A stretch of 64,000 nt of DNA from contig CAJINV010000015.1 of assembly GCA_905178155.1 (NCBI GenBank), positions 1,728,538 to 1,792,537 on the forward strand. The letters run 5' to 3'. Shown one piece after another: positions 1-10,600 of the stretch (within the stretch, counting starts at the first letter, position 1; every line of letters begins with the position of its first letter). The position numbers were made by a program, and so were the translations under genes. Source of the DNA: Amoebophrya sp. A120 (taxonomy: Eukaryota; Sar; Dinophyceae; Syndiniales; Amoebophryaceae). The notes under the pieces were generated by a model. That model was not told the DNA's origin and searched no databases. It worked only from the letters and a program-made list of their open reading frames with translations.

Positions 1-159
1 CTGTCATGCTCAGTTGTAGCACGACAATGAATTCTTCACCCCTAGCAGGACAGTAGTCGGCCTCCATTGCGTCCTCTGCAATACAGTGCTTTTTGTCGTC
101 GCACTTCATGCATCACAAACCAGTTCCACTTTGAGGATTTCCATTCTGAGGCTTTCATA
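1..159. mobile_element. Introner family D, left end outside window
   Basis: Right-hand part of a family D element ending in TTTCATA at 159; the right direct repeat would be GTTGC at 160-164. It lies in the intron before the first visible exon of the partial gene. Left terminus is not in the window. Confidence 0.6.
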
Positions 160-164
160 GTTGC

Positions 165-3100
165 GTCCGACCGAAATTCGGTGTCGACCGGCCCGCGGTC
201 TCGAAATATCCTACGTAAAAACGTACCCACCCCATAGTCAAGATGGGGAATCGGCTAGACAAATCCACAAGCTTTGGCTGTTTCGCATGACAAATGTGGA
301 CGCGTAGTGTAGTGCTGTTTGAGCTAGTTCAGCAGCATTACAGATCTAGTCTTTCATGCTGATTAGAGGATAACAAATTTCCGAACACCATTAGAAAATG
401 CTTCTCATGGGGCTCCGCATGAGAAACATTTTAAGCATGCAGATTTGCATGACAACTATGGTGTGAGGACGTTTTTACACAGGATACGAAAAATCTCCTC
501 CTTATCCCAGGACGTGGTAAAGTCGCACGACTCGCAGCTGCACCAGACGGGTTCAGCGGCTGTGGACAGTAGACACCGGAACAGTACAAGAACCATGATC
601 AAGCGGGGAAACAAGAATAAACAAGTCGGTAGTGGTCCAGGTCCATCATACACCTCGACTCCCGAACAAGAGCAATTTTCACCTGCTGGCGGAGGTACTG
701 ATGAGCAACTGGAGATGTTGAACAGCGACGATGAAGACGAAGTAGACACTCCCTCCGGAACGACAAGTACTAAGAATCGCAGTTATATCTTCAAGAATCC
801 TCTGTACCACCGAGAAAGGCTGGGCACGATCGATTCGCAGCTAGGGTTGCCCGGATACTTCCCCCCCACCGCTGGTCGCGAGACAGCTACCTCCAGTACT
901 ATGGGCGACGAACAAGAAGATGTTGAAGATTCTTTTTCTGAAGAGCAAAGAAACCACTTCTATGATTTGGAAATTTTGAATAACCGGGCGAATGAACACC
1001 TACACGATGGCGAGGCCGACACCTATGGGAGTGACAGGACCGAAATCGACAAAATCGAAAAGTTTCATTTTGTAATGCATAAAATGTAGGGCACGCATGC
1101 CCTGTGTTGGGGACGACCACGCAAATGAGACCGAGCGCAACAAGCCTGTTTAGGTGAAGTAGACGATGCGCTGCCAGAGTAGCATGACAGGAGCAGTCTG
1201 CTTTGCCCAAACAGCATGACAGATCGGATTTTGGTGCTCTCGAAATTTGTCTTGCGCCGCGTGGAGACTGAGGCTCGAACTGGTATCAATTTTATGCATC
1301 ACAAATTATTTTGATTTTGTTGATTTGTTTGGTCCTGACAGTTCCATAACACTGATCCTTTGATTCCGCGACGGAATTCCTCGAGTGTGATGCGGAGCAG
1401 CAAGATATCAGAAAACCAAAGGAACTACAGCACTAGATCTTCAAATAAACGTGATAAAGGCGTCGATGCTGCTGGTAGTGCTGTCCTCGAGGGTCCTACA
1501 AAGAACAAAGAGGACCCCATGATATGCATCAACATGATCGACGAGCAAGATGAACAGAAAATTATCGCGGAAAATATCAAATGCAAAAATGTCTGGGTCT
1601 GGAAGCATGGAACTTGTAATGCTATTCCTACACTCCTGTAAAATCTGTATTGCATGACTAACAAAAACGCCCTCTTTGGTCATACAAAAGCGCAGTTTCT
1701 CATGCGGACTCAGTATGAGAGAGCGTTCTGGAATAAACTTGCCATGCTTGGTTGCATTGGCAAATATTTTACTCATCCACAGTTCTGCATCACAAGTTTC
1801 CAGACCCAGACTTTTTTGCATTTGATAGAAAAGCTGCACGAGCAAGACGAGGCAGCCGCGGACGATGTTTTTATCCTGTGCAAAAGTATCGTACTCGTAT
1901 TGCAGTCATGCATTACAAATCTTTGTTTTATGGTAAATCCGCATTACAAATTTTATCTCTCATGCTGAGGAAATTTGTAATGCATTTATACGAGTGCGAT
2001 ACTTTTGCAGTTCATAGTTTTGAAAAAAAGACGATTGGAATTGCAAAAGCAGAAGGAGCAGGCCGAGGGAGAACTCCCCATGTTGACCAAGCTAGATTGC
2101 CTCTTTGTCCTCGCGATAACGGCCACCGTGATCTTCTTGAACTTGATGTACGGAGTGATTTTGGGGGTGATTGTGTGCAATTGCGAGAGGAAACTTCTGA
2201 AACGGGAGCCATGGGAAGACAGCGAGTACTTTGAATATGTATCAAAACGAAAAATCCCCCCTCGTCCCCATACTGAAAAGGTAAAGGTATATTTTTGAAA
2301 ATTTGTGATGCTGATTTGTGGCCACAAATCGTGCCTGTCTTGCAAGAAGGCAACTCCGCAGGCTCCGCCGCATTGCGCAGGCGGTTTGTCATGCTGTTGG
2401 CCCTACAGTGCTGACGTTTTTCATGCTAAATGCCTAGGCCAAAACGTCTCTACTCGCGCTGAGTATGGGCCTGCAGTGCTTTCCAGCAAGACAGCTCGGA
2501 TTTGTGTACTCAGATCCAGCATCGGAGTTTTCGTTTTGATATGGGGCAGGGGGATTCTTCCTCTCAATAATATGACGACCATGACGAGGAGGACGAAGAC
2601 AGTCCCGATGCGGAGATCCAGATGGAAACTGCTACCCGCGTGCTTCGCAATCCCGCCTTTCCCTACCCCCAGAGGGTGGCGTATGGGAGGATTCTCAAAC
2701 GTTTTTCTTTTTACATTTTCAACTATTAGATGAATTTCAATTTTTGTCATGCAATATTAATATAGGCCGCCAGGTACTACTAGAGGTAGACGGAGATGAC
2801 GACCGCGCTCCGTAGTTGCGTGGGAAACAAAAAAATATCTAGGGGCTATAAATTAAACAAGATCTTTCTAAACCTAAAGCTAAAGCTGTGCCAAATTTGT
2901 GATGCGAGAGTTGCAAGAACAAGCTTGCCGATCATTTCACTGCTGCTGCTCTTGCGTCACAAATTTATCACGTAAAAGCTGAGAACGTTAACGTTTGAGA
3001 ACGTCATATGGGGTCGACGGAAGAGCTGTTAAGTGTGATCATGGAGAATACCATATCGAAAGAAAAAATCCCCCATCCCCATATCAAAGTGGCAATGTGT

Positions 3101-6004
3101 GCTGTGGGATTTGTCGTGTACACAAATCAGCTTTGTCTTGCAGTATAGGAGTGCAGGCAGATAAAAAGCCTGGAGGGGGCTGGCTGGGGGAGGTGGGCGC
3201 TCAGCATGGCAGACGTCTACCCTGTTGGTGCAGCAGCATGACAAATCGCCTGCGGAAACAAAGCGGCGAGAGCTCTGGCTTTGTTCTCTTGCAAGACAGA
3301 CCCGATATCTGTGGCCACAAATCAGCATCGCAAAATTTCAAAAGGATGCTTGTTCCGTTCGATATGGGGAGGGCGGATTTTTCCTTTTGATAAACCAAGC
3401 AGACTCACCCGTATGGTTGCGTTTTGGCGGCTGTGGAGAGAGACAACTATGAATTGCAAAAGTATCGTACTCGTATAAATGCATTGCGAATTTTCATCTC
3501 AGCATGAGAAATAAATATATTTGTGATCGTGCGGATTTACCTCGAGAAAAAGACTTCTATATATGCATGATTGCAATACGAGTGCGATGGATACTTTTGC
3601 AGTTCATACAGACCAGGTGCTCTCTTTCCAGGGATCCTGGAAGAAACTGTATGGCTTCACGGTGCAGGAGGATCCCTATCCTGTGTAAAAACGTCCCCAC
3701 CTCCCCATAGCCAAGATGGGAAATCTGCTACACAAATCAACCAGTAGTTTTGGGTGCTGCGCATGACAAATTGATTCGGCGCCGTAGCGTGATCCTGGTT
3801 AGTTGGTTCAGCAGCATCAGAGAGCTAGCGTGTCTTGCTGCTTCGCGCATTGCGTTTCCGAGTTGTTCCGAAAAACGACGACAAAATGTGTTTTTGATAA
3901 TTCTCAGGTTTCCGCATCAAAAGCAAAAGCATTGCAAGCATGCAGATCTGCATGTGAAGACAGCTTTATTTCGGCACTTCTCCACCCCCTGGTGACCTAC
4001 CTCCCCTGCCGCGTGACAGCCTCCATCTGTGGGCGGTTGCACAGCGGAAGGCAAACAAGTGCAAGGACCCGCAAGTCAGGGGCAAGTCAGGGGTGTCTGT
4101 TTAGCATGACAATTCTGGTGGGCTGGGGCCGTTTCTACTTTGGATCACCTGACGGGCCAATCAATCAAGGACGTGTGCTATTGTGGCGTGCAACAAGAAG
4201 CAAACGGCCCGCGTTGGGACAACGGCCTGAGTGAGCTGCTGGGAAATCCGGCAGGCGATGACTGGGACGGCGTCCCCGTCTTCATCCGGAAGACCGGGGA
4301 GACCATCTATGTCCGCCGGGCTCTTTATGCAAGCGTCAGGTTTGAAATCGACAAGGTGGAAATGATTTGTCATGCATAAAATGCAAGGCATGAAGTGCCT
4401 GTCTTGCCGGGTTGGCAAGCGAGGTCGACTGTCAGTCTGTTTAGGGTTTGAACTAGAGCTGGTAATAAAGTAGCATGACAAAAGAAGTCGTCTGTGCCCA
4501 AAGCCAAACAGCATGACAAATTGGATTGTTCCGGTGCTCGGAAAATTTGCCATGCGCCGCTTGGAAATTGGGCTTCCAACTGGTATCGATTTTATGAAGT
4601 TATTTTTTCAACTTTGACGATTCCAATCCTGACGCTTCCATACTCTTTCCTGCGTTGTTGGCGAGCAGGGTTTGCCGGGAGAATTATGCAAGAAAAAAAG
4701 AAGTGTATAAACATTGGAAAGCCGTATTATGCATAAGCACGTTGTAGCAGCCAGTAGCAGCTACACAATTTTCACCTGTCATGCTAGCCACTTATGGAGT
4801 TCTATTTCATAAAAGTGTTTATTTTCACTGAATTATATGCTAGCTGCGCATGACAGGCTTTGGCTTTGTTTCTTTGTCGTGCACCAGAGCAGGTCCTTTC
4901 TCATGCAGTCAGTCGAAGACACCTACACTAAAAACACAATTTTTCTCTTGGAAGATAACGACCGGTCAACATTAAAAAACAGTGGCACCTACAAGCGCTC
5001 GGCGATGCTGGGTCAACCCTGCTGCTTCGGAATCAGCGCGTGTTGCCTCGGCGGCACCGGAATTTTGCGGAGGGTGCGCAATTGGCGATTACAATTTCGG
5101 TCCTGACCGCACGAGACCCTTTCGGCAAGCAGCCGCTGACATTCTTGCTCGAGCCGCACCCTTGGACGATCGCGATTACCATATTGCAAGAAAAAAGTGT
5201 TACAGTTACACACATAGTCTATGCAGGCCAAGCGAGACAGACAAGCTCTGTCATGCCGGATATGCATAGGAGCCTCATTTCGTAGGCTTTTTCCCGTAGG
5301 ATTTCTGCATCTACAAGTTTTCTCTCTCATGCAGGGACATTTGTGTTGCTGAATTGCCTACAAATCTGTAACTGTAACACTTTTTTTTTGGGATATACCA
5401 GTCCACCAAACTACTACGACGAGGAGGCACTGTATCCCGAATCCCTTGTCTGCAATGCCGATTGGCATGATGCGGTTATGTTAGATACGCTCGACCATAT
5501 GCAGTGCAAAAGTATCGCACTCGTGCTGTAAATGCATTCTTGACAAATGTTCATGTTTTCCTCAGCATTACAAATCAAATCAAATTTGTTGTAATGCTGA
5601 TTTACCTTATTAAGAAAAAGACTGCATAAGTGGTGCAATTAAATTACTACGAGTACGATACTTTTGCAGTGCATAGACCAACTCGACGAACAAGACTATC
5701 CTGAGTAAAAACGTCCCCACCCCAGAGTCAAGATGGGGATTTTGCAACACAAACCTAGGAGTTTTGGGAGTCACGCATGACAAGTTGCAGTCCGTAAGGT
5801 AGTGCAAGTTAGCAAGGAAAGCCGCATCACAAATCGATCTGCTTATCCTGTTTACAGCATTACAAGTTCCCAAACACGCATGAAAATGCCTGTCATGGGG
5901 TTGTGCATCACAAATGTTGCTGTCATGGCAAATCTGCATGACAACTCTGGGGTGGGGACGTTTTTACAAATGATAGAGACTGGCGAAAAATTATGGGCAG
6001 ATGA
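165..6004 (+). CDS. Membrane protein with PAS-like region, 5' partial, introner-rich
   Basis: Conceptual exons: 165-206, 492-1023, 1354-1574, 1833-1871, 2022-2239, 2575-2681, 3014-3053, 3398-3447, 3614-3676, 4152-4325, 4648-4684, 4963-5181, 5401-5497, 5681-5696, 5981-6004. They join in one frame into 625 visible residues ending ...DWRKIMGR. The N-terminal half is polar and acidic. One hydrophobic segment (FVLAITATVIFLNLMYGVIL, about 2105-2160) follows a Lys/Arg/Gln-rich helix. After an acidic stretch comes a region with SWKKLYGFT, TGQSIKDV and VPVFIRKTGE spacing, the pattern of a PAS sensor domain, spread over four exons. No catalytic domain is visible; the upstream part is outside the window, so this could be the tail of a channel or receptor. 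The joins at 3447/3614, 3676/4152 and 4684/4963 have weak direct repeats and are least certain. PAS assignment is inference. Confidence 0.6.
207..486. mobile_element. Introner family F
   Basis: Ends TATCCTACGTAAAAACGTAC and its near reverse complement; 280 bp; perfect direct repeats CGAAA at 202-206 and 487-491. Removal with one repeat keeps the frame. Confidence 0.88.
1024..1348. mobile_element. Introner family D
   Basis: 325 bp, TATGGGAGTGACAGGACCGA left end with a matching inverted right end closing in CCATA; flanks ACACC (1019-1023) and ACACT (1349-1353). Confidence 0.82.
1575..1827. mobile_element. Introner family A
   Basis: 253 bp, left end TATCAAATGCAAAAATGTCT, right end its inverse; perfect repeats GAAAA at 1570-1574 and 1828-1832; removal restores EN-KLHEQDE in frame. 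Confidence 0.88.
1872..2016. mobile_element. Introner family B
   Basis: 145 bp, inverted termini containing TGCAAAAGTATCGTACTCGT; perfect repeats GTTTT at 1867-1871 and 2017-2021; removal restores DVLKKRRLEL. Confidence 0.88.
2240..2569. mobile_element. Introner family C
   Basis: 330 bp, left end TATCAAAACGAAAAATCCCC; right end is a diverged inverse ending CTCAATA; perfect repeats ATATG at 2235-2239 and 2570-2574. Removal restores EYDDHDEEDED. Confidence 0.86.
2682..3008. mobile_element. Introner family E (diverged)
   Basis: 327 bp; ends TATGGGAGGATTCTCAAACG and an inverted GTTTGAGAACGTCATA; flanks TGGCG (2677-2681) and TGGGG (3009-3013). Removal keeps frame through QRVASTEELL. Confidence 0.75.
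3054..3392. mobile_element. Introner family C
   Basis: 339 bp; TATCGAAAGAAAAAATCCCC left, inverse right ending TTTTGATA; flanks TACCA (3049-3053) and AACCA (3393-3397). Confidence 0.82.
3448..3608. mobile_element. Introner family B
   Basis: 161 bp; left TATGAATTGCAAAAGTATCG, right inverse ending GCAGTTCATA with a short insertion. Flanking repeats ACAAC/CAGAC are poorly conserved, but removal with 5 bp keeps the frame. Confidence 0.72.
3677..4146. mobile_element. Introner family F, enlarged
   Basis: 470 bp against about 280 for the family. The left end TATCCTGTGTAAAAACGTCC is clear; the right end (CTGGTGGGCTGGGGCCGTTT region) is diverged. No convincing direct repeat, though the frame joins at 4152. 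Extra sequence after about 3960 may be a nested insertion. Confidence 0.5.
4326..4642. mobile_element. Introner family D
   Basis: 317 bp; left TATGCAAGCGTCAGGTTTGA, right inverse ending GACGCTTCCATA; perfect repeats CTCTT at 4321-4325 and 4643-4647. Confidence 0.87.
4685..4957. mobile_element. Introner family G (diverged)
   Basis: 273 bp; left TATGCAAGAAAAAAAGAAGT, right a diverged inverse ending GGAAGATA. The flanks AGAAT/ACGAC do not match well; frame is kept across the join. Confidence 0.58.
5182..5395. mobile_element. Introner family G
   Basis: 214 bp; left TATTGCAAGAAAAAAGTGTT, right inverse ending TTGGGATA; perfect repeats TACCA at 5177-5181 and 5396-5400. Removal restores AITSPPNYYDEE. 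Confidence 0.86.
5498..5675. mobile_element. Introner family B
   Basis: 178 bp; TATGCAGTGCAAAAGTATCG and inverse; perfect repeats GACCA at 5493-5497 and 5676-5680. Removal restores LDTLDQLDEQD. Confidence 0.88.
5697..5975. mobile_element. Introner family F
   Basis: 279 bp; TATCCTGAGTAAAAACGTCC and an inverse ending AATGATA; flanks AAGAC (5692-5696) and GAGAC (5976-5980). Last intron of the partial gene. Confidence 0.82.
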
Positions 6005-7645
6005 GTACGACGAGAGCAGGGTTTAACACAATAGATACTTATCATCTGAAGGTCTTTTTGTGCTGATGTCCATTCGAAATGCAAGGGGAAATCAGTGCAG
6101 TATTGAAAAACTGCAAGAGAAGATATACTGTCAGAAAGTGCGACTGATTTTTGCGCTCCCTCTGGGAGCTCGCCGCGTAGCAAAATCGGACCGTGGAGGT
6201 CAGAGCAACCTACAGGTTGATGCTCAGCATGCTTGCACAAAGAAAATAGAAAGAGAAAGAAGTGACACGATATCAGAATGAAATCTAGTTGTGAAGCAAG
6301 CGAGGCATTATCAGACAAGAGTCCTTTTTGTCTTTTAAAATTGAAAGAATTGCTCCGACGAGAAGAAGAGAACTATGTTTTTAGCGAACTGCATTTCTTT
6401 TAACGAACTACATATACATTTCTAAGCAAGTAATTGACTTGTACGACAGAGGTTAGATCGGACTAACTTTATCGAGGCGACAACTGTAGTTACTTAATTT
6501 AGAAAGGCCACTTGTTATGCATTTGCACATAGCTGATCTCTGTTTCGTTATCTACTCATAAAAATGTACTTGTGATCCAATAAACCATGCACTTGATGAA
6601 GATGCACAAGCAGGACAACCATTGGGTCCGTATTTCTTGTGCCCCGCGGACCTGTCGTGGTCAGTCTCAGTATATTCTCATCATGATGTTCATCAGAATT
6701 CTAATTGGGTGGCTCCTGATGTCGTGAATGTGCTGAGTGAGTGGGCTCTGACATTGTTGAAGCGGAGATTACTGTCAACTTTCTTGAAGAAGTAAATAGA
6801 TATCTACTGTAGTAGTTGCACCTCCGCGTTGTAGTATTCGCTCGGGGTCTAGTATCTATCTTCGGTATCGGTAACGGTATGAAAAGTGAGTGCGCACGAA
6901 CAATGCGTGGTATAAAATATTCTACTGCTCGTGCGTGTATAAAATATTCTAAGCGAATGCGTGGTATAAAATATTCTACTGCTCGTCTGTCACCAACACC
7001 AACACCTATCCAAGTCGGTTTTTTTTCAAACCTGCAAACATGCCACACCGGGGTCACCGGGAGGTCGTGACCACGACGAACAGAACTATAATCCGTCTGA
7101 CAAGCTGCGAGTCGGTGAGTTTTTTCCATGACCATGCCTCGGATTTGTGAGTGTCTGTGATGCAGAAGTCCTAGTCCTCGACCTCGACGACATTATTTTC
7201 AGCTATCTTCTTCGAACGCAGAAGTCTCAAACCGAAACCGCACACTCGAGTTTATACGGGTCAACTGTTAGAAGTATCATCAAAAATCATTACAGGGTGA
7301 GTTGTTAACGATTGGCACAAAGAAGTAAGTACTTTCTACCCACCCTTTTCCACCAAGTGAAACAGCTCTATCTGTAACTACATCCCACCTACCACGAGTG
7401 CTCAAACTACACGACCCAAATAGTTGTTGTAGAGAGGTGAAGTAAAGTCTTGTTCTTACAGGCTACAGTAGAAGTTTCTATTGCAGCAAGAATTTCATTT
7501 CAAATTTTTCCACACATACGTAGGAGGAGGAGCCAAAGGCTATAGCAATAAAACTGTAAGAAAGAGAGCAAAGTTTACAGTTGTTATTCAAGTGTTTTTT
7601 TCACAGATTCTTGCTTATTGGAGGACACCCCAAGAAACCGGCAAG
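6005..7645. other. Intergenic region upstream of the oxidase gene
   Basis: No gene recognised. It holds the 3' flank of the partial gene and the presumed promoter and 5' leader of the oxidase gene. The only structure noted is the TATAAAA-containing tandem repeat at 6902-6986. Confidence 0.6.
6902..6986 (+). repeat. Tandem repeat with three TATAAAATATTCTA cores
   Basis: A unit of about 31 bp beginning AATGCGTGG and containing TATAAAATATTCTA occurs at 6902-6932 and 6956-6986, with a shortened third copy at about 6933-6951. It lies about 0.7 kb upstream of the oxidase start codon. A promoter role is only a possibility. Confidence 0.7.
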
Positions 7646-10600
7646 ATGACGACCATCCAAGAGAAGTATGAGCGGCCTTTGATGTCGTGCATGACGCAGA
7701 CTCTGCCGGAGCTGAAGGAGGCTGAAAAGACGTGCAAGGTGCCGAAGACCGATGTGGCAAACATTAAGGCCCTGATTGAGCACGACAACCACCACAACAG
7801 GCGCAAGATTGAGAGCCTGATCGGAAGAGGTAGACTATGATTCTAATTGAGCAAAACCAAAAGCAAAAGCATCGCAGTACTCGTAGTATGAATTGCATTA
7901 CAAATAATTGGCTCAGCAGATGAAATTTGTAATGCGGAGTTACTTACCGTAAGATTAAGAGCGAGATTTCGATTTGTGATGCCTAACACGCTTCTACCTA
8001 AAAATCATAAAAACAGAAACCTGCTTCCGTCCGTACTTCAACACCACGCTCGACGAGCAGCGCGAGCATGCGCTCCGCCGTTTGCAGGCCTTCTGTAAGG
8101 ACAACATTATCAAATGCAAATATGTCTGGGTCTGGAAGATTGCAACTTGTGATGCTGTCTCTGCATGCTAAAAAAAATCTGTATTGCATGACCAGCAAGA
8201 GGGGTCCTGTCCAGTTTGTGCTACATGGAGAGGGTATTTCTAATGCGGGATAGGCATCAGAAAGCCCGCTAAAAATATGTGCTGCCAGGTTATGCATTAC
8301 AGACGTGGAGGTCATATTACGTCATGTAAAATCTGCATGACAAGTCTGGCACTCTTCCAGACCCAGACATTTTTGCACTTGATAAACATCATCCGAGTAC
8401 AGGACTTTGAGGAAAACCCCATGAACATCTTCATGGCCCACGAGACCTTTGCGCAGGTCGACGGTTCTTTTGCGACGAAGATGACGGTGCAGTTCAACCT
8501 GTGGGGCGGCACCGTGTACCGGTTAGGATCGGAAGAGCAGCGGCAGATGTTCGCCAACAAAACCAACAGCTCGGAAGTGGTTGGCTGCTTCGGACTGTCT
8601 GAACTCGGCTACGGAAACAACGCAGTGGAGATGGAAACCATATGCATTGCAAAAGTATAAATCGTACTAATACAGCAAATTGCATGACAAATTTTCCCTG
8701 CATGAAAAATGGAGTTCTTTGTCATGCTGCTTTATCACCTAAGAATAGAAAGGACAAGGAAATTTGTCATGCCTATCCGGGGGCGCAACGCCAACGAGTT
8801 GTATACGAGTGCGATATAATTACTTTTGCACTCGATAGACCACCGCGACCTACGATCACTCGGACGACACGTTCGTGATTCATTCGCCCTCGGTTCTCTC
8901 GCAGAAGTACTGGATCACCAACGGCGCCTGCCACGCCCACTACTGCGTCGTCTTTGCGCAGTTGATCATTGACGGCAAGCGCCAGGGCGTGCACGGATTC
9001 ATCACGCAGATCCGGGATTTGCAGACGCTGAAGCCTATGCCAGGTTGCAGGGTGGAGGATATGGGCCAGAAGGTCGGGCTGAACGGAATCGACAACGCCA
9101 AAATTTTGTATAGAGTTTTACATTTACTACTTTGGAGTTTGAAAGAGGCTGTTTCTGAGGAAGATCATGTTGCTTCTTTTCGTTTTCCTTTGTCATGCAC
9201 AAACGCGCATCACGACCGGGTTCTGTAATGTTAAAAATGCACGAAAACCCCTTTAGAGTATTGAACAACCCATCTTCACAGGTTCGAGAACGTGAAGGTC
9301 CCCCGCACGCACATGCTTTCCTCCTACGCCTGCGTCGAAAAGGGCGGGGAATACAAGTGGAAGATCGGCAAGCTGCCCGGTCTCCGCGATCGGTTTCTCC
9401 GGTTGGCGGACCAACTGCTGTCCGGCCGCTTGTGCATCTCGTCCATGATGCTGGGTGCGACGAAGGTGGTGTTAACCATTTCCAACCGCTACATGCTGAC
9501 CCGACACGGCGTCGGCCCGAGCGGAAAGTCCGATACCCCGATTTTGGACTATCAGCTGTGCCAGCACGAGGTGTTCCCATTAGTCGCGCGGATGTACGTA
9601 TCCCAAGAAGAGAAAACTGTGTCACTGTAAACTTGATGCACGACGAGAGATGGAGATCGCAAGACAGAAGTTATGTTTCTCATGCTACACACCCCGCAAG
9701 ACCACAGTGCATTTGTAGGCGTCTTTTATTGCCTTAGGAAGCACGCATGGAAAATCCAAATTTTCCTTGTCATGTAGAACGAACTTGTGATGCAAAACTT
9801 GCAAAATCCTTTACAGTGAAGCACTTTTTTCGTACGATAGTACGCGACCCAATTTTACCACAACTACGTGAAGCGGCGATACGCGGAGAGGACAAAGTTG
9901 GGCATGAACCCGAACACAGACCCAGCGGAGCTATCCAAGGTCCACATGGAGCTGGTAATCCTCTGCTCGTCGGTCATATGCAATACAAATTTCCTGTACA
10001 TGCACAAGATGCATTACAAATGTCACGAACTTGGAGCATGCCACTTGTCATGCTGAATGGAATTGAAAGAAAGTTTTGTCATGCAGAAACCGCATTTGTA
10101 CATGTACAGGAAATTTACTGTGGATAGGTCAAGCCCATCGCGGCGTGGTTGTGCGATAAGTCCGTAATCACCTGTATCCTGGGTAAAAACGTACCCACAC
10201 CAGAGTTGTAATGCAGATTTGCAAAGACAGGAAGACTTGTAATGCGCATCACCATGAGAGCCATTTCCAATCGTGTTTTGGAATTTGTGATGCTGTAAAC
10301 AGGATTAGAAGGTCGATTTGTGATGCGGCTTTGCTTGCTAACTTGCACTACCTTACGGACTGAAACTTGTCATGCGTGACTCCTAAAACTCCTAGGCTTG
10401 TGTTGCAAAGTCCCCATCTTGACTCTGGTGTGGGGACGTTTTTAATCAGGATCACCTGCCGCGAGCGGGTCGGCGGTGTGGGCTTCTTGGACGCGAACGG
10501 ATTTGGCGGCATGTTCGCGCACGCTGGTAATCTATTGAGTGCTTCACGACCATCTTCTACACGATTATAATTCAGTGATCTTGACGCAGCTGGTGATTTT

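Noticed and set aside
445-489. ATG at 445 as gene start (MHDNYGV...)
   Set aside because: These codons lie inside the family F introner 207-486; the real exon begins at 492 and the gene extends upstream.
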